A stretch of DNA of 64,000 bases, taken from contig OX419755.1 in NCBI GenBank assembly GCA_948567375.1, positions 77,956,931 to 78,020,930 on the forward strand, in the 5' to 3' direction. Within the stretch, counting starts at the first letter, position 1. Each line of letters starts with the position of its first letter. The translations under genes were made by a program, and so were the position numbers. The notes under the pieces were generated by a model. The model was not told the DNA's origin. It did not search any database and was given only the letters and a program-made list of their open reading frames with translations. Below are positions 33,201-45,700 of this stretch, one piece after another. This DNA is from Lunularia cruciata. Taxonomy: Eukaryota > Streptophyta > Marchantiopsida > Lunulariales > Lunulariaceae.

Positions 33201-34479
33201 CATAGAAGCAGTCTTCACAGATCACTGGTGTAACAATTCAAACATGAGATCTTTATCTTACATCCTTTGCTTTCTGTTACAACACATCTTATATCATCTA
33301 CTTAATATCATCCGAAGAATTAAGAGGTATTGGCAGTATGATTAGGGGTTTCAATTTTGCATCTACGATTCCATTAAGCTGTGTAAGAGTTGACAGATTT
33401 TGTAAGTGTAAGCGTTGACAGATTGTGTAAGAGTTATAAGAATCTATAGTGGAAACTAGTACATCAATCACAATCTGAGCACCAAAAGCATTAAATTTTG
33501 TAGATTCCAAAATTTTTCTTTCCATTTGTTCAATCTACAATTTGACTATAAGTTCAAACAATCTGATCAATTACAAACTCTCAAGTTAAGCTCATTGTGC
33601 TAACAAACACTTCGGCACTTGATAGAAGTGACTTTAGGTTATTCAAAACCTAGTCACCCAATGAAAATGCTACTTCTTGCACAATGGTATGTAGTTCTTA
33701 AGGATTGCAGTTCCAAGATCACATTACATTTTCAATGCTGGAGCTAGGATGTTGGAGTGTTAGTTTGGTAGTCATTGTATTTTCAGCAGTTGCTCAAGGA
33801 CTACTTAGTGGAGGTAAGAAATTAGGTGGAGTGATTGTACCATTGAAACTACCATTTACATAATCATATGCACCATTTGGGTTGGATTCATAGGCACTCC
33901 AGAGAGGATATACCTCGAAGTGCAGTTCCAAAGAGCTCACTTCTTCTATGTTGAGCCTTTGAGCTCTTGGTTATAGTGGAAAGAGACCGGAAAATGTAAC
34001 TTGATTCTCTTAGCTAGAGTGAATGTGGCTTGACAATTTGATGGGGAACTATTTGTATTGTATATTAAATGTTTATGTTCACATTTGAAATTTGATTCAA
34101 GTTATGATCGACTAATTATTGTGTATCTTTAAAATTCATATATGACTTTTCTAAATGAATTTTACCTCTATAGTGTATGATATTGAGTCAATCAAATATT
34201 ATGTGCCCATGTATAGACGCAAGACAAAGCACAAAAAATAACATCAAGTACAGAGAGTATAAGAATAATATAAATAACAAAATTAAGTAAAAAGAGCATA
34301 AGAATGCATATAAATAACAAAATTAAGTAAAAAGGGGATAAGAATGAACATAGATAACATGCATATATAGGTAGTGAGTATCTTGTGCAAAACCATAACT
34401 TATAATACAAGCTCCAATTTAACTTTCTTTGCACTTCAGCATTCGACTACACTTTACTAACAAGCCCTTCGACAAAAAG
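33201..34479. other. No gene recognised
   Basis: This is AT-rich sequence with short internal repeats (for example ATAAATAACAAAATTAAGTA twice near 34268-34335). I see no coding signal. Confidence 0.4.
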
Positions 34480-34990
34480 GTGACCTCGTAGGAAAAATCA
34501 AGGACGGGAAGACCCCATCAAGCCGTACAAGGGAGAGATAAAAAAGGTAACATGGGGCCACGCCCCAATAGAGTCTGTATGAGAAATCTGCCCTACCGCA
34601 CCTAAGATATCCGAGCTATGCAAGTCATACGGTCTACACACAACTGGAGCATCCGAAGAAACATCACCTAATGTGATTGCTCTCCTATGGATTGCACCGG
34701 CCACTGCCCTCTGTAGAGCAATGGACACACGCTGTCTAAAATATAGTACAAAGTATGAGAGTGAGAGTGGTACCCCTAACGCCTAACATGATAAGCTCTC
34801 GTGCACTCACTGACAAATGTGTCAAATGCCGTGTCCATCGCTCCATATAACTCCAAGGCTAGAGGAACAAAGAGGTGACCTCGCTGCATGCCCCTATACT
34901 TGGAGACCTTGCGACCTGCTGCTGCACTCGCCGCCCATCCAGGGGGATGGGCGGCGAGTGTAGCAAATAAACTAAATAACTTCGACAAAT
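34480..34990 (-). pseudogene. LINE-like protein C-terminus and 3' tail
   Basis: The minus translation starts near 34988 with HPPGWAASAAAGRKVSKY, then GHLFVPLALELYGAMDTAFD, and after a break continues VSIALQRAVAGAIHRRAIT. It overlaps the fragment at 20222-20640. A tail follows (CTTGATGGGGTCTTCCCGTC with GAGGTCACC) that is also found at 5405-5570 and 56930-56985. Together they look like the 3' terminus of a repeated non-LTR-type element, but no reverse transcriptase is visible, so the class is inferred. Confidence 0.5.
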
Positions 34991-35374
34991 AAACTAAGCT
35001 TGCTTATTTAGCGCTTTCAGCCGGGGAGCTCATAACAAACCAATGGCCCTTCTCTTTTGAGCCTACAGCCGAGCGGGATACGTTTAATATCTTCGATTAT
35101 TTTTTTAACTTATCTAACGGAAAGAGCATCGCTATGCGCCTGGCTTTGTTGTTTTAGCCAAAACTGATCTTCTCTTAGCTATCCCACTCCCTTTGAAGAC
35201 GCTTGCTCCAGACAACATTTTGAACTTTCGTTTCAAAGTTCCGGCTGCCGCGCTTGACTTGTGTACAAAGTTATCCATTATACATTTGTGCCGTAATTTC
35301 TACTTCAAACTGCATTGTAATTTCAATATTCACTCATTGAGAAATTGGATCACACCAAATACGTTGCAAGTATA
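34991..35374. other. No gene recognised
   Basis: No coding or repeat structure is seen beyond AT-rich sequence. Confidence 0.35.
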
Positions 35375-35640
35375 GCTTTCAATAAGATATTTGTAATATG
35401 ATTTTTAGTGTTGATGTAATTGAAAAAGAACCTCTTTCTTTTCTTAATGAAAGCTACACTTTCATTAAGATATTTGTAATATGATCTTTGGTGTTATTAA
35501 GGTATTTGTTATATGATCTTTGGTGTTGGTGTAATTGAATAAGAATCTATTTCTCTTCTTAATGAAAGCTATACTTTCATGAAGATATTTGTAATATGAT
35601 CTTTGGTGTTGATGTAATTGAAAAGGAATCTCTTTCATTC
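35375..35640. repeat. Three-copy imperfect tandem repeat
   Basis: Units begin GATATTTGTAATATGAT at 35385, 35469 and 35583. They share TTGGTGTTGATGTAATTGAA and AATGAAAGCTA blocks. The middle unit has an extra partial duplication, so spacing is 84 and then 114 bases. Confidence 0.85.
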
Positions 35641-36578
35641 TTCTTGCTTTCTCGAAGTATACTTGATTTCTATATGGACTTGGTTCTCTTGTGAAACTAG
35701 GCAGCTTCCTTTCCTTCTTGCTCCCGCACGCACGCTCGCGCATTGTAATACTGGATCTCTATAAATTAGGTCCTTTTATGAAACTAAGCATCTTGTGGAC
35801 CTCTGCAGCGTACATCAACCAACCACTAGACATCAATGTTAGATACTCTTTTACGAACCATCACGCTGTTCTTCTACCACTTGCTCCTCTTTATTTGGTG
35901 ATACTTTCCCGTCTCTGGAGAGAATGTCATCTCGAACTATCTCGAATGTCTTCCCATGCAGTTTTGATTTTGCAATGGCAAATCAAGTTCAAGGGTTCGT
36001 TGAAGCTGGCAACAGAGGTGAGGGTCACAGAGGAACAGAAGCAATAGCGCAGCAAATTGATACAACTTGATTAACACAGTGAATTAATACAATGTCCATA
36101 GCACTGCGGTATGTTGATTGTCGTGATTAACTTGCAAAGGTGTGTTAGAATCACTGCATGACTCTTTCACCACCCGCTCCGTGAATTCCACTCAGTTCCA
36201 TCAGTGCACCCAGACAAGACAAACACGCGGTACGTGTACACGATGTCAAAGAATGATGACCTTCTTGGCCTTGGCATGAAACAGGGAACAACGTAAAATT
36301 TTCTCTATGGACCGATCCTAGATATCAAGCCGGCCTGTGATCGAGGGCAGCTCAACAGGGTTCGAGAAAGAGGCTAACTGAGTCAACAATCTATCGTTAG
36401 GTACAAGGCTTCAACATCCCGGTCCACACTGTTCACACGAGGGTTTCGTTAGCAGTGAAGCTGATGTTTGCTCTATATGTTTCAATTCCGCAAGATAACT
36501 AGGTAAAATCCCGGTCGTGCAACGTATTACAAGACCTGTGAATTGAATAAATTGAGCGCATGTGTCGCATGTGTCATA
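35641..36578. other. Gene-free stretch downstream of the zinc-knuckle gene
   Basis: The part nearest 36578 should be the 3' UTR of the minus-strand zinc-knuckle gene. I recognise nothing else. Confidence 0.35.
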
Positions 36579-39500
36579 TTACGATCGCTTTCGTCCACCT
36601 CCCGCAGTCCAGCTTTTTCGACGCCGAGACTTGAAACTGTCTTTTGGGTTACTAACAAAGTTATCAATCGGACCCATGTAGTCTTCGTCGTTGTCCTGCG
36701 ATTCGTGCTTTCTTTTGGAAGAACTCCCAAGGGCTCTATAACCTCCCAAAGGATCCAAAGGGTGGGAACGGCTTGGAGGTGTCCATCTACCCTCCCGCTG
36801 CTGCAGGTCCATCCAACGCGGAAGCGCACCACTATTACGACGCTGGTACTTCGGACTGGGAGTAGTTAGATCGATACCAGAAAATCCTTGCTCTTCCGAG
36901 GACCAGGGTGGCGGCCAAGGGCCTCGACGCTGCTACAGCAACCACAACATTTCCATAATAGCAAAGTTAGATATCCATCATCATCACCATAAAAGAGACA
37001 CCAAGAAGAAATTCCACAATAACCGACCTTGAAGAGCAGCTGCCGATATACAGCAGGATTTCGATGCCTCTAATTGACAAATACTGCCTAGAAAGTTCAA
37101 TCATAAACCACTAAGCATAAATGGTATTCTTCGCAGGGTGTATTAATGTGAAAAGAACACATTGTCAGTATAGAATGTAAGTAAGAGTAGCAAGAGTAGG
37201 TACCAACTGGTTAGAGACAATGAACAGAAACAGAACTAATATTGCTTCCAGGGACATATATAATCATATTGTGTGTTGATTGCCTGCGATTTGGAAACGA
37301 ACAGAACCAGAGCGGATCATTTGTGTCAACGCCGGGCTCATATTTTCTCTACTAGTGGAGAAAGTGACACGACCAGGGTAGAATATAACCTTGCTGCATC
37401 CTCGAGCGAAATGACCTTCTTCACCGCATTTGAAACATAATGAAGCGGGTCTATCCTTGTCTCCTCTGTCAGCTCTCCGAGTACGTGCACAGCCCTGCCA
37501 TAAGGACAACACGTCAACTTGGAATTTCCGTGACATGAGAAGTATTTATGTGCGCAGCCTCTAGTGTATTGGTCCATAGCAAGGTCAATGATTCGTCTCA
37601 GAAAAACATTTACGGCGAGTTGGAACCAAGACTTATATCTGTGTAGCATTTGACAACCGTCTATGATGAGCAGTCGAAGTCTGAGGATGTTATGCAGTGC
37701 ACTATGATATTCAACGACCTTACATAACGCTCTTAAAAACCAAGACCATCCTATGTAAATGATCAACTCCAATCGCTGCCTTTAGTGACAGTATTCCTCT
37801 GATATCTACCGGATAAAAGTTAAGAAGTCATTAAAGTTGTTCTTGCATCATCTAAATCATATACATTGTCTAGTCTCCCAATACCTGCTTAGAGGCATAT
37901 TTCTCTATATATTAAACGACAACATCATTAACGCACCAATCCTGTATGGCCCATTTCACCACATTGGTAGCACGAGACTGGTACAGGAGACGTGTCGATA
38001 ATGTCAATACACGACAGGTGGCCAAACTCCTTGCAAATGTAGCATTGCACTTGCTGCGAACATCATCGACAAACAAATATCAATCTTCACATAATTAACT
38101 TGAGCAGCCCGCAACCAAGAATACAAGTATTTAAGATCCTGTATACCGCAGGTGTACCTCCAAGTCTTGGGCGTCGTAATTATGATAACACGTTGATGCT
38201 TCATGCCCGGAGCGACCACAGAGGAGGCAGGTATTGTCATTGTCTCTGCCTGCAGGGCTACGCAGTTGTCCCTTATTGGGGCAGTTCTTCGCTATGTGAC
38301 CCACTTTCCCACAAACGTAACAATCTGTTTTCTGGAGGCCACACTGCCGTCGTCAGATCTCGCACCAGGGATCTTCAAGGAGAGCTCGAGTCAAAGGCTA
38401 AAGATGCTCGAGAAGCAAAACAATGGGTAAAATGCAGAAGATGAGGCGTAAGTGATTGCAATTTGTAGAGCTTCACTTAAGTGCAGAAGTGGAAGGAGGT
38501 TATTTACTCCAAGTTGCTCAGTAGGTACCTGAGGACATTCCCTCCCATCATGTCCAAAAGTCCCACAAACATAGCAAGGTTTCAGCCGGCGTCCTTCAGA
38601 ACAATCCACAGCTAAATGTCCAACCTTGCCACAATTGAAGCACGTCTGATCCTGCTCTTCGGGAGGATCAAAATAACGTGGTCCACGCTGCATACATCCC
38701 TCACTTTCTTAGAAAATAAGAAAGCCATTATTGGTGCATTTCTGTTCACTAATAAGCCTTTGAACATTTCAGAACCATCAAAATTACAAGAGCCCAAGTC
38801 TTATTGTAAAAGGTTTTAGCATCTGCATAACTGCACTCGTGCAGTTGTGCAGAAGCAAATCAGCATTGCAACCAACGGTGATTCGATGCATTAGCTGCCA
38901 GATCGAAGTGTAGTAAACCACAGTACTTTTATTTTATTGTTTAATCGATGTATCATAGGGGAGAAGATAGGGAACTGGCTTCTAACAAACGCAAAATATG
39001 AGCCAGAACTAAGAGACTTCCCTATATGCAGAACTCCCGATATGTTAAACTAGGTTCTGTACCTTCTTTTAAGCAAACAATCGCTCCAGCTCAAGATGAT
39101 GTAGCTAGCTTCAAGAACTATTAAAACGGAATCTTCTTGACCTTTAAAGTTCAGTCCTTACCAGAAGCTTGCGCATAACAATGCTCTCTTGTGCATCAAG
39201 AAGTTTCACTTCTTTGCCGTGCGATTTCTCTTTTCCTTTATTTTGTTCAGAATCTCCACCTTTCTGCACTCCAGAAGGTAGAAATTATTGCTCACTACTG
39301 CAATTTCGCAAATAGAAAAGGAATGTCCTCTACAAAGAGCAACGCGTAGCCCTCAATCCCAGTTTGTTTCAGGAGTGGAGAACGCCGCAAATTCCTTGTC
39401 GAAGTGAGAAGAGGCCGAAGTGAAAAGACATCAGTAGGAACATCACCTGCAAAGGTAAATACCAACCTCATTAAGAGTACATTTACTTTGGTTTTGCCTT

Positions 39501-41595
39501 TCAAGACCAATACCTTTAAATACATCAACAGATGTTGAAGCAATTAATTGTTCAATTTTCGGATGGAAATTTCTTCCGACTAAATCTATATTTCATCGGG
39601 CTTCTTATGCAAGGCAGTTCTATCAGTGTACAGACATCAGCATGGCAATTCCTACCAAGGATATAGGTAGATGAGAGCAGAAGCCGTTCTAGGAACGGGT
39701 GATCAATATCCAAAGGATATGTTCCATAACCATACAAGAAACAAAATAGCCAGGAGAACATCAAACCACAGGGTCACCTGGAAACAATAAACTCAAACGA
39801 AACCTAAACAGGACATGCATAACTTACAGTAGATGATTAAAGCTAGTATTAAGTGCAGTGGGAATATAGTAGTTCTCAAGCACAAGTTCAGGAACCCTAA
39901 AGAGTAACATACTGAGTATGGAATACAGGATAGAGTAAGAGTAACATGTTGAGTAAAGACATACAGAATCCGTTCTAAACAACCCCGTTCCATACCCTCG
40001 TTTGACCGGACTTAACTCTGACATCTTAAGTGGCCTAGTACAAATCTTCCCAACTGTCACCTAGATAGAGAGTTAAGCATGCATTTCCCTGCAGACGGGG
40101 GTCAGTACCATGGGTAACTTTTGCCTATAATGTTGTAACGAATATGTACCTGCAGGCAAGGGTTAGTGCGAGCAAGTGTAGCCTTGAGAAAAGTAGCATT
40201 TTGCCCGATCATAAAGAGGAACCTGGCGCAATGCTAACTTGCTACCTGACGAACCGGCAAATTAATGAGCTCCCATCGTTGCTAGCGAACGGCTAGAGCA
40301 TACCATCAGACTGAGTTTTTGGCCCTTCCGAGAAATCCCTGGAGAGCTCATTTATATTGCTGGCTACCCTACTTCCCGGGGTGCAGTACAAAAATCTCAA
40401 TAATAGAAGAACAGTACGATATTCTCGAAGCACATATTGCTGACATCATGAAGATGAAGATGCAGAATATTATAGCAGAATGATCGACCAAGCGGTAACT
40501 TACCAAAATCAAATGATTCATCCTCAAGGATAAATGCATTCTCTTAATATTTTGAAAAGCATATTACGTGACGTAACAAGATTTGACGTCTATTTGAGGT
40601 ACAGCTCCGACTTGGTCATCATCAGGTGCAGATGATACTCTTCTTTTACAAGGAGACAATTGAGACAATCGCCAAACATATCGGATGCTTATCAATTTTA
40701 GTATCTGTAATTGACCCTCAAAAAGTCGAATTTTTCTCTGTCCAGGTTGCTCAGGTTGAACAGAATGCGTATTACTACCTGTCGTCTAAAACTGTGTGAA
40801 CAATCCTTTGAGCTGAAAAAATTCTTCACCTAGCAGAATTGACTATCCTCTTGCCCAAGTTGGACCTGACTGTATATTACGATATGTTGTCTGAAAAGGT
40901 AGAATTAACCATTCGAGCTAAAGAAAGGCTATCCCAGACAGAATTGAACCAGACATCGCTGAATTGCAATCAGTGCAATCAAATTTAGGAGAACTGCATA
41001 CCTTTTTCTTCTTCTTTTCTTTTTTTTCTTTTTTTTTCTTCTTCTTCTTCTTTCCTCCTCCTTCATCTGGACCTTCCTCTGCTTCAAACAGGTCCGCAGC
41101 AAGCACAAGGTTACCCTCGCCATCTTCCTGCAGCTCACCTTCCTCTGGAGTTTCACTTCTAGAAAGCGGCTCTTTCCCTTCGTCCTCAGGAACGGAATTC
41201 CCTACACTGCCGCGAATATCAGTAATCTGCTCATCCTGCACCCGCTCTGCACTGGCTTCTATAACAACAGCTTCTTCTTCTCCTCTTCCGCGCACCTCAA
41301 CCTTTTGCCGCTTCATGGCTTTTTCCACAATCAGCAGACTGAGGTCATAATTGGCTTCATCATCCTCTTCCTCTTCCTCGGCCTCTCCATCGTCTAGTTG
41401 ATTACCCTTGACCACTATCCGCCTCCGCCTCCCCACATTAAACCCTTGACGCTCCTCTTCCACACTTCCTTCTTCCTCCTCCTCAACTCCATCGTCTTTT
41501 GCATTCCCAAAATCCAAACCGCGCTCATCTTCTGAGGTTTTTACTTCCTCATCAACCTCACCTCTTCCATCGTCCTCGTCCACCTCCCTGTTCAT
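36579..41595 (-). CDS. CCHC zinc-knuckle protein (AIR1/ZCCHC7-like)
   Basis: Joined exons on the minus strand: 41595-41002, 39263-39162, 38687-38529, 38343-38158, 38053-37937, 37494-37390, 36929-36579 (1614 nt, 537 aa). Every exon is a multiple of three and all introns are phase 0. The N-terminal 180 residues are very acidic and end in a Lys-rich run (KKKKKKKKEKKEKKKKK, about residues 180-198). RKLLRGPRYFDPPEE follows, as in plant zinc-knuckle proteins such as Arabidopsis At3g43590. Then come seven knuckles: CFNCGKVGHLAVDC, CYVCGTFGHDGREC, CYVCGKVGHIAKNC, CLLCGRSGHEASTC, a degenerate CYICKEFGHLSC, CYQCGEMGHTGLGC (its last Cys is coded in the next exon) and CFKCGEEGHFARGC. The tail is Arg/Ser/Lys-rich. 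In yeast and animals such proteins belong to the TRAMP RNA-surveillance complex. The same role here is inferred. Exon 6 uses a GTTATA donor. Confidence 0.9.
39960..40200 (+). repeat. Interspersed repeat, copy A (intron 1)
   Basis: It matches the reverse complement of 46195-46515. The best core is TACCTGCAGGCAAGGGTTAG with flanking bases (about 28 identical). A second block near 39970-40060 matches 46428-46510. It has no coding content and no clear terminal repeats, so it could be a MITE or SINE-like unit. Confidence 0.75.
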
Positions 41596-42709
41596 CGTCT
41601 TCCTTATTGCCTTTCAGAGTTCCCTTCCTCCATCGAAATTTCTAACATTCCTCTGATCCTCTGTCATAAATCTCGATCACTTCCTCCAAACCCTACTCCA
41701 TCTACACTTCATCCGCTGCTGCTGCTTCCCAAAATAACTCCCCTGTCACTTCGGCTACTCTCTTATAGCCTCGGTTTAAAGCTTACGGTCATGGCTTCAC
41801 ATGCTTGCGGGAAGTTGCAGGTGCTCCACCAAATCCTCGGGAATTGAACTCTCATGCTCCCGCTGCAGCCCATGTTTCCGTCGAATTGGCACAGAATCTC
41901 GGTGCCAAACTCTCGTCTTCTCCATCTGTGGGGGGATTCATAGATATGGAACTTGTTAATTAACTTGATGAATGAGCTAAATGCACTTTGATTAATTAGC
42001 TTAACGTTCCATGCTCTTCGTTCGTATCTCCCAACATTCAGTCTTATATGGACCAGATTGTTCTCAGGAAAGACGAGTGGACGAACGTCCAATAAAAAGA
42101 ATTCGTCGATAGAACCGTTAGTCAACTGAAAAGATATGACATTGTGTTATATATTTGTACTTTAAATCACACGATTTGCTTCATTGTTTCTGCTTAGTGC
42201 ACGGAGCTCGCTTAGGACTAAACATTAGTCTCTTTGGAGGCTCAAGCAACTTTGTGTAGATCAGGATGCGCTTTTCTTTAGTTCTCATAAATAAATAAAT
42301 AAATAAATATATATATATATATATATATAATTTTGAGAACTTGGGAAAAATTAAACAAGAATACCTTCAGCTTACACTAATGTGTATCAATGCCGCTAAT
42401 CTACAGGCCTTGCATCCAGAGATTTAAAAAGGGTATCATCATGGGAATATTCTTGTTGGGGGTTCCCGGGTTCCTAAACTCGACGGCAGTAGGAGAAGCA
42501 ACGGCGGGGGGCATAGTTACACGTATGTACGCAGGAAGTGTCCTGGAGAAGAGAAGTTGACAGAATGTTGAATTCCGTGAAATTAGGTCATACTCATTGA
42601 CTTCATTTGTGTTCTGTGACCGATGCTGGCGAGCAGGTGGAGTGAGAATTGATAAGCCGAAGGATTTCTCAGGGTTGAGTTGATGATCTGTGCGTGAGTT
42701 TGACTGAAA
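41596..42709. promoter_or_regulatory. Divergent intergenic region
   Basis: This 1.1-kb region separates the start codons of the zinc-knuckle gene (minus) and DNAAF5 (plus), so both promoters must lie here. It includes an AAAT run and then an AT run at 42287-42330. I could not place either transcription start. Confidence 0.5.
42287..42330. repeat. Simple repeat (AAAT)n then (AT)n
   Basis: Six AAAT-type units pass directly into about eleven AT units. Confidence 0.95.
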
Positions 42710-45700
42710 ATGGAGCAGAATGAACAGGTTTTAATTCAAAAGCTGCAAAGAGATTTGAATTGTCTGTCTGATCCTGATCGGAGTACGCGCAGAAGGGCAA
42801 TTGAGAGGTTGCAAAAGCGATTGTTGTATGGCGATCCTGGTGAAATCGCACCATCTCCCTTTCTTATTCAGGTAGCTGAATTAATGTGGAAATATTCGGT
42901 CATTTCAAGATCTTTTAATTTGTGATGGAAGTGTTTCTTCTTAGCAACCTGTTTTCTTTTGGAATTCTGAGAAAGTTACTGCAAATCGCGTCGGTGGCAT
43001 TTGAAGGATAGAAAGGTCCTACTGATAACAATTAGCTGATCTTTTAATAGAATTTGAGTGGACGGAGTTTAGGAAATTGGATAATCTCATTCGGGCAACT
43101 AGTACGGTGGAACTGTCTGGGGTACAATTTTGTGAAGTTCAGAAGAGCAAGAAAGGACCGTGTAAGGTTGAAGGGTAAGTGTACTAAATGTGCAAATTAA
43201 TTTGTACAACCTATCTCAACTATTTCAACAATCTCTTCAGAAGGAAATGGATGAATGCACAGACACTGAACTTGAGCGAGTTTGAGAGGAGTAAAATTGA
43301 GCTATTTGATATGTGTAATCGTTCACTAGTTGTCATATGGACGATTGGACTACACATCTTGAGGAATCATAGTTAATCACAGTAAAAGATTACACTTAGT
43401 CTCTCGAGCCTTTGGAGACATCGATTATAATTCGTATTAAACTCGAAGATTTTATACAGGCAGCGTGGGACGCCGCTCTTCTTCGTCCGGTGGTTCGATG
43501 CTTGAGTGACTCTGTGGAGAAATGTCGCGAGCTTGCAATCCAGCTTATCAACTCGGTCGTCAAAGTTGTTCCTCAGGTTTGAGCTCCCTGGATTCACCTG
43601 TGTCTATACGGAAATAGACGTTCATAAGCAGCCTTGGCGCTCTTTCGATCAAGTAAAATGAATATATGGTGCTCTGAAGACAATTTGCATGATACTATTG
43701 GTATGAGCTTTGTCTCTTATGCCGTTAGTCAACTAGTTATCCACAATGGCGTTGGTACTGATGAAGTAAACACGTCTCTGCTTCCATAGCCTGTAAATCA
43801 ATGTAATTAGGTGCTGCATCCAATCTCTCTGTTTGTTGGTTTTGGCCTGAGACCTATCCTCAACCCATAATCAGTGTTTATACTTGAACTTGCGTTGCTC
43901 TATGCGCTTGAATATGTGAGGCTGCCTTCCTTTTCATGCGGCTTACATCAGAAAAAAAGTTTCGTTACTTTTCAGTTTGAGTTCTTGGAACAGAGCGCAA
44001 CTCTTCTCCCTACCTCGGAGAATTTGCGCGTAGGCAGTAGTCAGCTTGAATTCTATCATCTTCCTCAGTTACATGTAAATTAGTGATGAAGGGATACTCG
44101 TTCCTCAGATCTTTCTTCCCTTGATGTTTGGAGATATTTGCAGGTGGAGCAGACCGTGCTTCTAGTTGTTCCTTTCATGACCGAAAGAATGGGTTCGCGT
44201 TACACTCTTTCGTCTTTGTTTCTACACCCTTTGCTATTGAATTTATTCAGTGCATTAGTTCTATCCTAGAGGTTCTCACTGGGAGTTGACCACATAGGTA
44301 TGGTGATTTGGCTGTGTGGAAGAATCAATTTTGCAGTCCTGCGTTCAACAGCCGAGCTCTACTTTGCTCCTAATACTAGAATCTGCACTCCGTTCCTCCT
44401 TGTGGATGCAGGGAACATACCACTACTCGAAGAGTCTGAAGAGATTCGTCTTCAGCTTGTGCACCTTTTAACTACTTTACTTGCCGCTCAGTATCCTGCT
44501 GATGAATGTCTTACTGTAGCGGACTCCCTGTTGAAGGTATGAGCTGAACAGATTCATTTGCAAGCAGGTTATAATTGGGTATAAGGCCTTTATTGGAAAA
44601 GGATTTTGACCTCTATCAGAGCAGTTGGAATTCAATCTGGAAAGGAAACCCTGCTTTTAGTTAGCTGACAGGGCACACAACCAGCCAGGAAGACCAACTT
44701 GAAGATCTCGAGTAGTTGGTCAGCATTTGTAAACAAAGTCGATCAGCTTTTTTCTTCTGAGATTCTTCTAAATGATGTTGTCGACTGTCATCGTCACGCG
44801 ATGCTGGTTTATAAAATATAAATCTGAAAGCGAACCAGTTAAAGGGTAACGATAGTATGCTGGCAAGTGCGCCATCTGACTTGGTACCTCTTTTGCAGTT
44901 CTTGGTCTCGGCGTTAGCAGATCCTTTCCATGAAATAAAAAAGGGAGCGTGTCAAGCTGTTGTACTTATTGGTCAACGTGCACCAAAAACATTGGATGGA
45001 AAGACCGAGCCACTTCTAAGGGCCTTACTGCCCAACATTATGCACACTCACTCGCGGGTATGTTCGTTTTAAACTTGTAAACTGTGCTGAAGACATACTA
45101 TTCATTCTGGTTTACTCGTTGGTGACATCTAAGTCAAAATTATCACTTACCATTCTTGGTAGAGGACCTTCATTTCTCTATCTGCTAGCATGCTACGTGA
45201 GAGAAGATTGAGGGGCTTCGACTGATTTGTACAGAAATTTCACAGGTCCGAATGGCAGTTCTGCAAGCAGTTGATCAGGTTGTGCAAATTGGTCTACCAG
45301 CTGGCTTAGTTTCTAGCCTCCTAGCGCCTGCTGTGAAACCTCTGGCCTTTGATCGTTCACTTGGCGTTCGAGAAGTAAGTAGTGCTGGTGATCGGTTTCG
45401 AATATTTGTATTTTGATAGGCTAAAGGTAGCATAAAGGTATCTGTTTCTTATGTCCATTCCCTATGTATACTCGGGACTGAAATGGGACATTGATCTTGC
45501 TTGCCTATCTCTTCGTAGAAGGGTTAGCTGGCTTTTAGGCTCTACAACACCAGAGTTGTATGGAAAGGCCATTCGTTCCTTCGAGCAATTACAGTTTTAC
45601 AGATAGAACTGGGAAATCATTAACTATTCTTTGTTCTTCCTCTCTTCTACTCGAAATTAACTATTGCTTCATCATTTTGTTGTATAATGCTGAAGACTCC

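Noticed and set aside
40964-41350. Plus-strand Phe/Ser-rich ORF
   Set aside because: Antisense of the Lys/Glu-rich first exon of the zinc-knuckle gene.
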